The notes: a model not told the origin generated them from the sequence alone. A DNA stretch of 64,000 bases from Chloroflexota bacterium (GCA_016191845.1 JACPVF010000005.1:124001-188000), one strand, 5' to 3'. Positions 43,608 through 55,542 are shown, counted from the first letter of the stretch. A program made the numbers and translations.

Positions 43608-43840
43608 CGGCCAAAATCAGAAAGCGAAGACGAGGACGAGTACGCGTCACACGACGGTTCTGGTAGAGAAAGCATCTACCACCTAGAGAGCAGGCGGAAC
43701 GTGGTGAAAGACCTGCCCGAGACGATGAAGCCGAATGGACCTCCGAGCTGCAAGGCGAAAGCCCATGGCGAGTAACCGATGACGGATTGCCCCCGTTACA
43801 GGGCTAGAGTATAAGCCTTTTCGGCCGTACTCGAAAAGAG

Positions 43841-43888
43841 TGAAGCTGGTATCCCGTTGCATCATAACGGGATTTTTTTATAGCTTCA
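43841..43888 (+). other. Second terminator-like hairpin inside the T-box leader (Stem III position)
   Basis: Outer TGAAGCT/AGCTTCA and inner ATCCCGTT/AACGGGAT stems enclose GCATCAT, and seven Ts (43873-43879) follow the inner stem. It stands where Stem III of a T-box is expected but on its own resembles an intrinsic terminator. Confidence 0.6.
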
Positions 43889-43910
43889 TTTGGGTGGCAC
43901 CACGGATGCA

Positions 43911-43950
43911 ACAGCGTTCGTCCCATATTGGGATGAACGCTGTTTTTGTT
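43911..43950 (+). terminator. Regulated terminator of the Trp T-box
   Basis: ACAGCGTTCGTCCCA and TGGGATGAACGCTGT form a 15-bp stem with one mismatch and a TAT loop, followed by TTTTTGTTT. The left arm overlaps the strand needed by the antiterminator (TGGG pairing with CCCA). Confidence 0.9.
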
Positions 43951-43970
43951 TGGACCAAAAAGGAGAAGAG

Positions 43971-44117
43971 ATGAACACGAACCTGATCCCCGAACCCGAG
44001 ACCACGCCCTTGCAGGAACGTATAAGCGAGGTCGTCGAAGACAACTCCCGCCCTGCGGAACAGATCCTCAAAGAGCAGAGCGAGGGGGAAAACCGCCCTG
44101 CTGTCTTCGTGCCATAA
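43971..44117 (+). CDS. Small ORF (48 aa) between the T-box and trpB
   Basis: An ATG with AAAGGAGAAGAG just upstream opens a 48-codon frame whose product is acidic and Glu/Pro/Asn-rich (MNTNLIPEPETTPLQERISE, ending ENRPAVFVP). It contains no Trp, so it is not a Trp-codon leader peptide. It ends 33 bases before trpB and would be expressed only when the T-box is open. No family is recognised. It could be a true small protein or a device coupling translation to trpB. Confidence 0.6.
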   Translation: MNTNLIPEPETTPLQERISEVVEDNSRPAEQILKEQSEGENRPAVFVP

Positions 44118-44150
44118 CTGCAACCATCCATCCTATCGAAGGAGTTCACC

Positions 44151-45524
44151 ATGTCTGACCAAACCCGCTTCCTCTTGAACGAGACCGACCTGCCGAAGTT
44201 CTGGTACAACGTTCAGGCCGACAGCCCCGTGCCGCCGACCCCCGTCCTGCACCCGGGCACCCTGGAGCCCGTCACCCCCGACTTCCTCTCCGTGCTGTTC
44301 CCGATGGAACTGATCATGCAGGAAATCGCCACGGATCGCTACATCCCGATCCCCGAGGAGGTGCGCGAGATCTACAAGCTGTATCGTCCCACCCCGCTGA
44401 TCCGTGCCCGCCGCCTGGAGCAGGCGCTCGGTACGCCCGCGCACATCTACTACAAGTACGAAGGTGCTTCGCCTTCGGGCAGTCACAAATCGAACACGGC
44501 CATTCCGCAGGCCTTCTTCAACAAGGCGGCCGGGACCAAGGCCCTGACCACGGAGACCGGAGCGGGGCAGTGGGGCTCGGCGCTCTCGATGGCCTGTCAG
44601 ATGTTCGGCCTCGACCTGGAAGTGTACATGGTTAAGGTCTCATACAACCAGAAGCCATATCGCCGCATCCTGATGGAGACCTTCGGCGCGCAGGTCTTTG
44701 CCAGCCCCACCGACCGCACTAACTACGGCCGCTCGGTGCTGGCGTCCGATCCGCAAAGCCCGGGCTCGTTGGGCATCGCCATCTCGGAGGCGGTGGAAGT
44801 GGCGGCCGCTTCGGACGGCGCGAAGAAGTACAGCCTCGGCTCGGTGCTGAATCACGTCCTGATGCACCAGACCGTCATCGGCGAGGAAGCCCTCAAACAA
44901 ATGGACCTGGCGGATGAGTATCCCGACGTGGTCTTCGGTTGCGTGGGCGGCGGCTCGAACTTTGCAGGCATCGCCTTCCCCTTCCTGCGCGAGAATCTGA
45001 AGAACGGAAAACGTACGCGCCTGGTGGCTGTCGAGCCGACCGCGACTCCTTCGCTCACCAAGGGTACCTACACCTTCGATTACGGTGACACGGCCAGGAT
45101 GGCACCTGTGGTCAAGATGCATACCCTCGGCCATGACTTCGTGCCGCCATCTATCCACGCAGGCGGACTGCGCTATCACGGCATGGCGCCGATGGTCAGT
45201 GCCCTGGTGGACGCAAACCTGATCGATGCGGTGGCCGTCCCGCAGAATGCGACCTTCGAGGCAGCGATCCAATTCGCGCGCGCCGAGGGCATCGTGCCTG
45301 CGCCCGAATCCTCGCACGCCATCCGCGCCGCGATCGACGAGGCGCTGGACGCCAAAGCCAAAGGCGAGAAGCGCGTCATCCTGTTCAATCTATCGGGTCA
45401 TGGCAATTTCGACATGACCGCCTATGAGACCTACCTGCATGGCAAATTGGAAGATTACGAGTATCCCGCCGAGGCTGTGGCCGAGGCGATGGCGAGACTG
45501 CCCAAAATATCAGTCCCTGCGTAA
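44151..45524 (+). CDS. trpB2: Tryptophan synthase beta chain, TrpB2 type
   Basis: The 457-residue PLP enzyme belongs to the TrpB2 subgroup, longer than TrpB1 (about 400) and usually encoded without trpA. It condenses indole with serine to tryptophan. PLP Lys is in GASPSGSHKSNTA and the phosphate-binding loop is CVGGGSNFAG; TETGAGQWGSALS and GGLRYHGMAP are family blocks. No trpA is adjacent, so it may act as an indole-salvage enzyme. The tryptophan T-box directly upstream links expression to tRNA-Trp charging and supports the assignment. AAGGAG precedes the ATG. Confidence 0.95.
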   Translation: MSDQTRFLLNETDLPKFWYNVQADSPVPPTPVLHPGTLEPVTPDFLSVLFPMELIMQEIATDRYIPIPEEVREIYKLYRPTPLIRARRLEQALGTPAHIYYKYEGASPSGSHKSNTAIPQAFFNKAAGTKALTTETGAGQWGSALSMACQMFGLDLEVYMVKVSYNQKPYRRILMETFGAQVFASPTDRTNYGRSVLASDPQSPGSLGIAISEAVEVAAASDGAKKYSLGSVLNHVLMHQTVIGEEALKQMDLADEYPDVVFGCVGGGSNFAGIAFPFLRENLKNGKRTRLVAVEPTATPSLTKGTYTFDYGDTARMAPVVKMHTLGHDFVPPSIHAGGLRYHGMAPMVSALVDANLIDAVAVPQNATFEAAIQFARAEGIVPAPESSHAIRAAIDEALDAKAKGEKRVILFNLSGHGNFDMTAYETYLHGKLEDYEYPAEAVAEAMARLPKISVPA

Positions 45525-45536
45525 TCGGAACTGATA

Positions 45537-45575
45537 AAAAAACGCCCGACTCATGCGAGTCGGGCGTTTGCTTTT
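45537..45575. terminator. Bidirectional terminator between trpB2 and FIST gene
   Basis: AAACGCCCGACTC pairs with GAGTCGGGCGTTT (45540-45569), with A-rich sequence before and T-rich after. Confidence 0.88.
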
Positions 45576-45582
45576 GCTTGGA

Positions 45583-46728
45583 TTACTCTTCACCGAAGAG
45601 GACCACCACAATATGCTGGTTGAGGAAATTGGGCGTCTCTTTGCCTTGGACGATTTGTCCGAGGGTGTATCCACCTGCCACCGGCACAGACGGGCCGAGC
45701 AGGTCCTGCACGGCGGCAACCTCCGCACCTGGGTTGGCCTTGAGCAGCATCTGCCAGGCAATATCCACCAGCACGAGGGCAAAGGCAGGTTTGGCGCTGC
45801 CCAGTCCGCTCAAGGCTTGCTGGGTGGCTTGCTGGGCAGCCTTCTCACAATCGGTGCGGGTGCCGACCAACACATAGGCGTCGATACCATCGCGGACGCT
45901 GCCGTTCATGCGGAAACTGCCGTCGGCCTCCACGCGGATGGGCGCGCGCAGCATCATCGTGTCGCCCTGTTCCACACCAAGCGGATACAGGCGAGCCAGG
46001 TGGCTGAGGGGTGGGAAGGCCCATTCGCGGGCGGGGAAGCCAAACAAGCTTGCGTAGGTCTCCGAGGCAGGACGTCCGTCCAGGGTGCGCAGCCAGAAAC
46101 CGCGCGAACGCGTGACGCGGAACTGGCTGCCGACGGGATTCCAGCCGTGGGCGAAACCGACGCCCATGCGCAGGTTGCCGCGCAGCAGGGCGGCTGTCAG
46201 CGCGCCCGAGCCGGTCTGCACGCCCGACATTTGATAGGTGCTGCCTGTGTGCAGGTCTCCGCTGGAGAGGGCGCCCGCCAGCGTCAGGTTGTTGAGAAGT
46301 CCGCCGCACAATTGTTCCGCGTCACCGTTGAAGCCGTCCGCGAAGAAGAGCAGGGACTGGGGATCGCTGCGGGCGTTGACCAGATTCATTAAACGGGTGG
46401 CAGTTTCGCGTCCAGATTGGGCGTAACCGGGCAGCCAGTGAGCCTCGGCCTGGAAGTCGCCACTGAGCAGGGCCACCACCACCGAGTGCGGATGCAGCCC
46501 ATCGGAGGTGAGTCCCGCCGGGGCGCTGAATCCGATCAGCGGTGCGTCGCCCAACAGGCTGGAGACTCCGCTGGCAACTTCGCGCGGCTGATATTGATGC
46601 GACGAGATGACCAGCGCGAGGCTGGGTGAAGCCGCACCCAATTTGTTGAGCGCGTGATGAGCGGCCTGCAATCCCGCTTCGCGGCCGTCGAGGGCCTGGG
46701 CATGTCCAACAGAGGCAAGCAGGGTCAT
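45583..46728 (-). CDS. FIST-domain signalling protein
   Basis: The 381-residue protein has FIST_N (about 30-220, LIGFSAPAGLTSDGLHPHSV, LCGGLLNNLTLAGALSSGD) and FIST_C (about 225-365, GIDAYVLVGTRTDCEKAA, PVAGGYTLGQI) domains, a sensory module thought to bind small ligands such as amino acids. It starts 6 bases downstream of the big histidine kinase gene, so the two are co-translated and the FIST protein may feed ligand status to that kinase. No membrane segment is present, so it acts in the cytoplasm. Confidence 0.88.
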   Translation of the reverse strand: MTLLASVGHAQALDGREAGLQAAHHALNKLGAASPSLALVISSHQYQPREVASGVSSLLGDAPLIGFSAPAGLTSDGLHPHSVVVALLSGDFQAEAHWLPGYAQSGRETATRLMNLVNARSDPQSLLFFADGFNGDAEQLCGGLLNNLTLAGALSSGDLHTGSTYQMSGVQTGSGALTAALLRGNLRMGVGFAHGWNPVGSQFRVTRSRGFWLRTLDGRPASETYASLFGFPAREWAFPPLSHLARLYPLGVEQGDTMMLRAPIRVEADGSFRMNGSVRDGIDAYVLVGTRTDCEKAAQQATQQALSGLGSAKPAFALVLVDIAWQMLLKANPGAEVAAVQDLLGPSVPVAGGYTLGQIVQGKETPNFLNQHIVVVLFGEE

Positions 46729-46734
46729 GTCGGT

Positions 46735-49700
46735 TTATCCTTCGGCCACCGGGATGGTGAAGTGGAAGGTGGTGCCTTTGCGGTATTCGCTCTCGAACCA
46801 GATGCGGCCGCCTTGCATTTCCACCAGGCTCTTGGTGATGTTCAAGCCCAGGCCGGTGCCGGGCGCTTCGCGCGCCTTCGAGTCTTCGGAGCGGAAGAAT
46901 TTCTGGAAGATCTTGACCTGGTCCTCGGCGCTGATGCCGATACCGTTGTCCTTGACCCACAGGTGCACCACGCGACCTGCGCCTTCGCGGTCCCACAGAT
47001 TGACCGTGTCCTCGGCGCCGACCCGGATGGTGCCACCCTCGGGGGTGTACTTGTGTGCATTGCTGACCAGGTTGGTGAGCACCTGTCCCACACGGGTGCG
47101 GTCGGCCCACACCTGCGGAAGTTTGCCGGGCAGTTCCACGGCGACAGTCTGCTTCTTGTCTTCGAGCTGACGTTTGGTAGAACGCAATACCTCGTCCACC
47201 AGGTCGGATACTTCCATGGCTTTGAAGTCGAGGCGCAGGCGACCGGCTTCGATCTTGGAGTTGTCGTTCAGGTCCGAGACCAGGGTGGACATGCGCTCGA
47301 CGTTCGAGCGGATGGTGTTGAGGAAGTTGCTCTGCATCTCATTGATGCCGCCTACTGCACCGCTGGCCAGCAGTTCGGTGTAGCCTTTGATGGAGGTCAT
47401 TGGGTTCTTCAACTCGTGCGCCACGAACGAAACGAATTCGCTCTTGGCCAGGTTGGCGCGCTGCACCTCGCCGTACAGTTGTGCGTTCGAGATGGCAATG
47501 GCAGCATGGTCGCTCAAGCGGTTGAGGAAGGCCAGATCCACCTGCGAGTCGCTGGTGCTTTCGAGCAGGATCAGGCCGATGACCTGCGCTTCACGGCGGA
47601 TGGGGATGACCATCTGGATGTGCGCCCCGGTCAAGAGTCCGCTGCCGGAGCCGCCGCCCGCCGCCAATGCCAAACGCTGCGGCTGACCCGACTCCAAAGC
47701 GTTGCGGAAGACAGGTAGTTGTAGATGTGTGACCTGTTCAGTGATGGTCGCGGAGCGTTCGTCATAGCCCTGCTCGGCCATGATGCTCAGGTTGTTATCT
47801 TCCAACATGCCGATCAAACCCGCTTCAGCATGGGACTGACGCAAGGCCCAATCGAGCGTGATGCGCATGGCGCGGTCGATTTCGAGGCTGGCGTTCAGTT
47901 CGCGGTCGATACGCTGCATGACCTGCAACTCTTCCACGCGGTTGGCCAGTTCCAGGTCGGTCAGGGTATAGAGGCGGGCGTTCTCGAGCGCCACCGCTGC
48001 CTGGCCTGCGAAGGCCGTCAGCAGGTCCTGGTCGCCTTCCGCGAAGGGCATGCCGTCGCGGCGGTTGACGACTTCCACCACGCCGATGACGCGTCCCTTG
48101 GCCTGCAAGGGCACGGCCAGGATCGAGCGGGTGACGAAGCCTGTCTGCTGGTCGGTGGCGCTGAAGCGCGTGGGTGAACTCTGGGCCTCATTCTCGATGA
48201 CGGGCATGCGCGTCTGCACGGCGCGGCCGACGATGCCGCTGCCCGAGGGCAGGCGCTGCCCGACGAGGTTGGCTGCCACAGGTCCCACCGTGACCTTGAA
48301 GACTAGGTCGCCCGTCTGCTCGTCCACGAGGAAGAGGCTGCCTGCTTCACCGTTCAGAATGGTGACCGCGCTTTCGAGCATGCTCTGGAGCAGGGGCTCG
48401 AGGTCCAGCGTCCCGGATAACTGACGGGCAATATCGTTCAACGTGGAGAGTTGATGCGCGCGCTGTTGGGTCTCGGAAAGCAGGCGGGCCTTGACGATGG
48501 CGCCTGCGGTCTGGTCAGCAATGGCTTGTAGGAGTTGCGACTGGCTCTGGGTGTAGGTGACACCCGTATCGCGGTTACCGATGCTCAGCACGCCGATGGT
48601 CTCGGCGGCGGCGTTGAGCGGCACACCGATCCAGGCGTAGACGCCGTCGAAGGACGGGGTCACGTTACGGGTCTGGCATTCACGGATGTAATCCTGGGTG
48701 AGGATCGGGCGTCCCTTGCGGACGATCTCGGGGGCCAGACCATTGTTGGGGGGTAGGGGCAGGTTCTCACGTTCGGGCAAACGATCGCCATCCTCCACGC
48801 AGAAGCCGTAATAGTAGAAGTCGTTTTCTTTGTTATAGAGTGTGATGTGGAAGTGCGTCAGCGGGATGATCTGTGCAGTCTGCGCGTTGATGAGCTCCAG
48901 CACATCGTCGAAGGTAAGCGTGACGTTGACACCCTGTGAGACACGTACCAGCGCGTCGGTCTCGAGGATGCGCCGCTCGAGATCTGCCACTGTTTGGACG
49001 CGCTCGATTCCCACTGAGGCCTGGTCGCTGAGATTCTCCAGGAAGGTCAAGTCCTGCGGAGTGTATGGCTGGCCCGAACGGCGGGGTCCCAGCGCCAGCC
49101 AGCCTGCTGGAAGTTCACCTTTGCCGGGCAGAGCCAGGAACAGGCGTGCACCGAGCAGGTCCAGGCGCGGCTTCTCGGGCTCGAGCGTAGGCGGAAGGGT
49201 AACACCGTCCAGGTAGAGGGGCAGATGTTCCTGTGCAAAGTAACGCGCCAGCGGACTGGCCGACCCGAAGCGCACATCGCTGGTGGGGCGACCGTCCTCG
49301 CCCGGCAGGGCCGTAAACTGATCATTGACCTTGTCGTACACGTATAGGTGGATGCGGTCTGGGGCGAGGGAGGAGTTGACCTGTTCGCGCAGGATCTCTC
49401 CGATCTTGTTGAGGTCCAACGCGGTGGTCATCTCGTGGCTGAAGTTCGAGAGGCGCTCGGCATACACACGCTGGCCGCGGAAGAAGGTGGCATCCACCAG
49501 CGTTTGCAGGCGGTTGCGAACCGGCTCCAGCAGGATGACCACGGCAAAGACGAAGATGCCTACCCAGACATTATTGGCAGGGAGGGAGGTGAAGGTCAGG
49601 AAGATCAGACTCATCCCGCTGGCGATCAACCCGTAGCCGAGCAGGACGATCAGCGCCAGAGCGCCGTAAATCAATCCGCTGCGTACCCAGGCATCCGTTC

Positions 49701-50727
49701 GCAGGAAGCGGAAGCGCAGGATGGTGTAACCGATGGACGCAGGGAAGAGCACAATGGGTAGGAAAAGGAGGGGGGTGAATTCGAACAAATGGAACGGGGA
49801 GGTGGCCAGCCAGAACGTAAGCGGCCCCAGCCCAACCAGGGTCCCGAGCAGGATGGCCTGTGCTTGTGCCCGCACCACGGGGGAGGGGGCGGTAAGTCGT
49901 TGGAGCACATTCATGCTGAGGAAGAGCAACACTGCTGCGGCTACGAATAGATAAATGTAGCGCCAGGGCAGAATGTAGGCCATGGGATGTTCGAAATCGA
50001 AGAGGGTGATGTAGGCGTTGATCGTCAGCCCGATGGCGATGTAGAGGCCGACCCAACGCAGATAGGGACGCCCGACCACAATGCGCGTCTCCTGGGGGAA
50101 GGACAGGGCCAGGTCAACCAGCGCGCCACCCGCCATGGCCGCTGCCAGGGTCCACAGGTGGGAGAGGATATGTGTGGTGTACAGGTCAAAGAACGATACT
50201 GTGACCATCGCCAACGACGAGGCGAACAGGGCAAAGGAACGGCCCGCCTGTTCAGTGCGGCGCAGGCCGAAGATCCATAGACTGATGAGCAGGAAGATGA
50301 ATCCGATCACCAGGGGGATGACGAAGAATCGGATCGTGTCTACAGTGGGGAAGTTGTGCAGGGTCGCGTCCAGCGTGACAACGCTTCCGTCCGCTTTGCG
50401 GATGGTGACGGGTACCGTCTCGCCTGCATAATTGGTGGACAGGAGCTGCATGATCTCCTGTGTCGAGTGCACGGGCGTGCCCTTGACCTCCAGGATCTGA
50501 TCCCCAAACCTGATGCCCTGGTCGTACAAACTCCACTCCTCGGACGGGCCGCTCGGCGTAGTGTCGTTGACGATCAAAGTATGCTCGGTCAGCACGCCAA
50601 GGAAGGGGGTACTAATCCACGGGACGGCGAGAAAAATAGCGGCCAGAAATGCCGCCACAGCCAATGTTTGATAGGCAAACACGGCTACCTGAAGGGTGCG
50701 ATTGAGGAGCGAATCTGTCCGCTGCAT
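46735..50727 (-). CDS. Multi-domain membrane sensor histidine kinase (PDZ, multi-helix, four GAF, HisKA, HATPase)
   Basis: The 1330-residue kinase begins with a membrane helix (about 14-36), an extracytoplasmic PDZ-like domain (about 60-118, QGIRFGDQILEVKGTPVHST) and a bundle of about eight helices (130-400). A chain of GAF domains (about 430-1080; I count four, for example SVGIERVQTVADLERRI before the second) precedes HisKA (FVAHELKNPMTSIKGY, His about 1103) and the ATPase (NLVSNAHKYTPEGG, DNGIGISAED, GTGLGLNITKSLVEMQGG). No response regulator is adjacent; only the FIST gene follows. The cues bound by the GAF domains are unknown. Confidence 0.9.
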   Translation of the reverse strand: MQRTDSLLNRTLQVAVFAYQTLAVAAFLAAIFLAVPWISTPFLGVLTEHTLIVNDTTPSGPSEEWSLYDQGIRFGDQILEVKGTPVHSTQEIMQLLSTNYAGETVPVTIRKADGSVVTLDATLHNFPTVDTIRFFVIPLVIGFIFLLISLWIFGLRRTEQAGRSFALFASSLAMVTVSFFDLYTTHILSHLWTLAAAMAGGALVDLALSFPQETRIVVGRPYLRWVGLYIAIGLTINAYITLFDFEHPMAYILPWRYIYLFVAAAVLLFLSMNVLQRLTAPSPVVRAQAQAILLGTLVGLGPLTFWLATSPFHLFEFTPLLFLPIVLFPASIGYTILRFRFLRTDAWVRSGLIYGALALIVLLGYGLIASGMSLIFLTFTSLPANNVWVGIFVFAVVILLEPVRNRLQTLVDATFFRGQRVYAERLSNFSHEMTTALDLNKIGEILREQVNSSLAPDRIHLYVYDKVNDQFTALPGEDGRPTSDVRFGSASPLARYFAQEHLPLYLDGVTLPPTLEPEKPRLDLLGARLFLALPGKGELPAGWLALGPRRSGQPYTPQDLTFLENLSDQASVGIERVQTVADLERRILETDALVRVSQGVNVTLTFDDVLELINAQTAQIIPLTHFHITLYNKENDFYYYGFCVEDGDRLPERENLPLPPNNGLAPEIVRKGRPILTQDYIRECQTRNVTPSFDGVYAWIGVPLNAAAETIGVLSIGNRDTGVTYTQSQSQLLQAIADQTAGAIVKARLLSETQQRAHQLSTLNDIARQLSGTLDLEPLLQSMLESAVTILNGEAGSLFLVDEQTGDLVFKVTVGPVAANLVGQRLPSGSGIVGRAVQTRMPVIENEAQSSPTRFSATDQQTGFVTRSILAVPLQAKGRVIGVVEVVNRRDGMPFAEGDQDLLTAFAGQAAVALENARLYTLTDLELANRVEELQVMQRIDRELNASLEIDRAMRITLDWALRQSHAEAGLIGMLEDNNLSIMAEQGYDERSATITEQVTHLQLPVFRNALESGQPQRLALAAGGGSGSGLLTGAHIQMVIPIRREAQVIGLILLESTSDSQVDLAFLNRLSDHAAIAISNAQLYGEVQRANLAKSEFVSFVAHELKNPMTSIKGYTELLASGAVGGINEMQSNFLNTIRSNVERMSTLVSDLNDNSKIEAGRLRLDFKAMEVSDLVDEVLRSTKRQLEDKKQTVAVELPGKLPQVWADRTRVGQVLTNLVSNAHKYTPEGGTIRVGAEDTVNLWDREGAGRVVHLWVKDNGIGISAEDQVKIFQKFFRSEDSKAREAPGTGLGLNITKSLVEMQGGRIWFESEYRKGTTFHFTIPVAEG

Positions 50728-50822
50728 GTCGTTTTTTTGTGTTGGTAGGATGGACCTTTCAAGGAATTTTACACTACTCCCACCCCCCGGAACTATGCTA
50801 CTTTCATAACAAAGAAGAAAGG

Positions 50823-50858
50823 CAAAAAAACAGGGCGGACTTGTGAGGTCCGCCCTGT
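50823..50858 (-). terminator. Terminator after gyrB
   Basis: ACAGGGCGGAC pairs with GTCCGCCCTGT (50830-50858) and on the minus strand runs into TTTTTTTGCC. Confidence 0.88.
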
Positions 50859-50867
50859 GGCTTGAAG

Positions 50868-53812
<2,945 letters not shown>

Positions 53813-53905
53813 AATAACCGTTTGATTCTACCATACCGCTGTGTTTGTCCGCAAATCTGTTCTAACCAGCGGCCCGTCCGAGGATTGCGGTAAAATGACT
53901 CCAGA

Positions 53906-54721
53906 ATGCAAGAGTCTTCCCGTACCCTGCCAGAAGCCAGCCGCATCGGCGTGTTGACCGCGTCCGTTCTGCTGGCCTTTTCGCTCACACGTATCCTGCC
54001 TGCCCCCGAATTTACCATGAGCCTGCAATTGCCCGGTTTTTATTTCGGTATTCCGCTGACTTTTGGCCTGGGAATGACCGTCCTGGCGGCTGGGCTGACT
54101 GCCACGGGCATGGACTGGTTGCTGCGTTCGCATCCCGGCTTGCTGGGGACTTCCACGCTGGAACATTGGTTGCTGCCCACCCTGACCACGCTGGTGGTGG
54201 GTTCCACACTGAATCTGATACCCGCTTTGAGTGTCTGGTGGTTTGGGTTTGGCGTCAGTGCTCTGCTGTTGCTGTTGGTCTTTGTGGCTGAATACGTTGT
54301 GGTTGAGATATCTGCGTCGCAGTATCCAATCGCGCGCGCAGGGTTGACGGCCTTGGCTTATGCCCTGTTCTTCATATTGGCGATCTTTCTGCGCCTGGCA
54401 GGTGCACGCCTGATCGTGATGGCGCCTGTGCTCTTCCTCAGCGCAGGGTTGATCGCCCTGCGTATCCTGCATCTCGATGGCACCGACCGTTGGGATTTCC
54501 CCTGGGCGGCGGGCATTGGGCTGGTCTGTGCGCAGATTGGCGCAGGACTGCACTATTGGCCGATTCACCCCATTCAATTGGGGTTGATCCTGACCGGCGC
54601 ACTGTATGCGCTTACCACCCTGTCTGTCAACGTGACGGATGGGATTCCCCTGCGGCGCGCTTCGCTCGGCCCGGGCATCATCCTGGCCGTGACGTGGACT
54701 GTCTCTGTCTTCTTGAGGTAA
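53906..54721 (+). CDS. Polytopic membrane protein (possibly DUF5656 family)
   Basis: The 271-residue protein has seven or eight predicted helices from residue 15 on (VLTASVLLAFSL, IPLTFGLGMTVLAAGL, VWWFGFGVSALLLLLVFV, ALAYALFFILAIFLRL, LIVMAPVLFLSAGLIAL and more) and short loops. It resembles the DUF5656 membrane family in size and layout; no function is known. TAAAAT at 53891-53896 lies nine bases before the ATG with no ribosome site, suggesting a leaderless mRNA. plsY lies downstream after 107 bases. Confidence 0.68.
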   Translation: MQESSRTLPEASRIGVLTASVLLAFSLTRILPAPEFTMSLQLPGFYFGIPLTFGLGMTVLAAGLTATGMDWLLRSHPGLLGTSTLEHWLLPTLTTLVVGSTLNLIPALSVWWFGFGVSALLLLLVFVAEYVVVEISASQYPIARAGLTALAYALFFILAIFLRLAGARLIVMAPVLFLSAGLIALRILHLDGTDRWDFPWAAGIGLVCAQIGAGLHYWPIHPIQLGLILTGALYALTTLSVNVTDGIPLRRASLGPGIILAVTWTVSVFLR

Positions 54722-54828
54722 TTCCTGCTGCGGATTGGTTCGAGAGGTCGCTTCAACGAGCAACCATCCCGCACAACGCGTGTTTCTTTTTATTGACCAT
54801 TGGAGAGAACAAAAGGAGAGTTTAAGAA

Positions 54829-55536
54829 ATGCAGATCCTGCTTGCAGTTGCAGTCACAGCCCTGGCGTACGTGATCGGTTCGATTCCCTTCGGGCTGTTG
54901 ATCGTCAAGTTGAAGACAGGCAAGGATATCCGCAACGTGGAAAGCGGCCGCACCGGCGGGACGAACGCCATGCGCGCCGCTGGTTTTTGGGCGGGGCTGT
55001 TGACCGCGTTAATGGATATCCTCAAGGGCGCGGTGGGAGTGTGGATCGCACGTGCGGTCTTCCCTGAGAGCGACCTGTTGCACGTGATTGCCCCTGTCGC
55101 TGCCATTCTCGGACATAACTATTCGATCTTCCTGATCGAGCGCGATGCGAGTGGGCGCTTTGTGCGTCTACGCGGAGGGGCGGGCGGCGCACCCTCGGTG
55201 GGCGGCGCGATGGGCTTGTGGACGCCTGCCTTCCTGATTATTGTGCCATTGGGTGCGGTGGTGTTTTTCACGCTCGGCTATGCCTCGGTGACCACGATGA
55301 GCGTGGCCTTGTTCGCGATCATATTATTTGCCATCCGCGCCGCGCTGGGACTCAGCCCGTGGATTTATGTGCTGTACGGTGTCATCGCCGAGTTGCTGCT
55401 CATCTGGGCGTTGCGTCCGAACATCCAGAAACTTTTTGCGGGGAACGAGCGCGTGGTGGGCGTCAGTTTGCATGGACGCTTGAAGGCCAAAAAAGAAAAA
55501 GAGACCGCCGCCGAAGCGGTCAGCGAAATGGAATAA
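54829..55536 (+). CDS. plsY: Glycerol-3-phosphate acyltransferase PlsY (acyl-phosphate type)
   Basis: The 235-residue membrane enzyme transfers an acyl group from acyl-phosphate to glycerol-3-phosphate, the first step of phospholipid synthesis. Family motifs are visible: GSIPFG (18-23), a variant of the Ser-Gly-Asn loop reading SGRTGGTNAMRAAGF, MDILKG in place of LD-x-x-KG, GHNYSIFL and the Gly-rich GGAGGAP. Five helices fit the fold. The basic tail (RLKAKKEKETAAEAVSEME) is longer than usual. AAAAGGAG precedes the ATG. A terminator follows directly. Confidence 0.85.
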   Translation: MQILLAVAVTALAYVIGSIPFGLLIVKLKTGKDIRNVESGRTGGTNAMRAAGFWAGLLTALMDILKGAVGVWIARAVFPESDLLHVIAPVAAILGHNYSIFLIERDASGRFVRLRGGAGGAPSVGGAMGLWTPAFLIIVPLGAVVFFTLGYASVTTMSVALFAIILFAIRAALGLSPWIYVLYGVIAELLLIWALRPNIQKLFAGNERVVGVSLHGRLKAKKEKETAAEAVSEME

Positions 55537-55542
55537 CCCAAA

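Larger units (their letters stand above)
43614..43950 (+). ncRNA. T-box riboswitch specific for tRNA-Trp
   Basis: This is a complete T-box leader. Stem I shows the AGTAC box (near 43639), the AGAGAG and GTGGTG apical elements (43685-43705), and a specifier segment GAATGGACC in which TGG (43736-43738) is the Trp codon. The antiterminator T-box TGGGTGGCACCACGG is at 43891-43905; its bulge UGGC (43895-43898) is complementary to the acceptor end GCCA, as expected for tRNA-Trp with discriminator G. The competing terminator follows at 43911-43947. Uncharged tRNA-Trp would allow read-through into trpB. Confidence 0.92.

Noticed and set aside
43662-43680. GGTAGA/TCTACC hairpin as a separate regulatory element
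   Set aside because: It lies within Stem I of the T-box and is part of that structure.
43890-43970. Longer version of the small ORF starting at a TTG within the T-box sequence
   Set aside because: It would translate the antiterminator and terminator; the ATG at 43971 has the ribosome site.
53828-54763. A 311-codon minus-strand frame opposite the membrane protein at 53906
   Set aside because: Gln/Arg/Pro-rich composition typical of the complement of a hydrophobic gene; no start signals.
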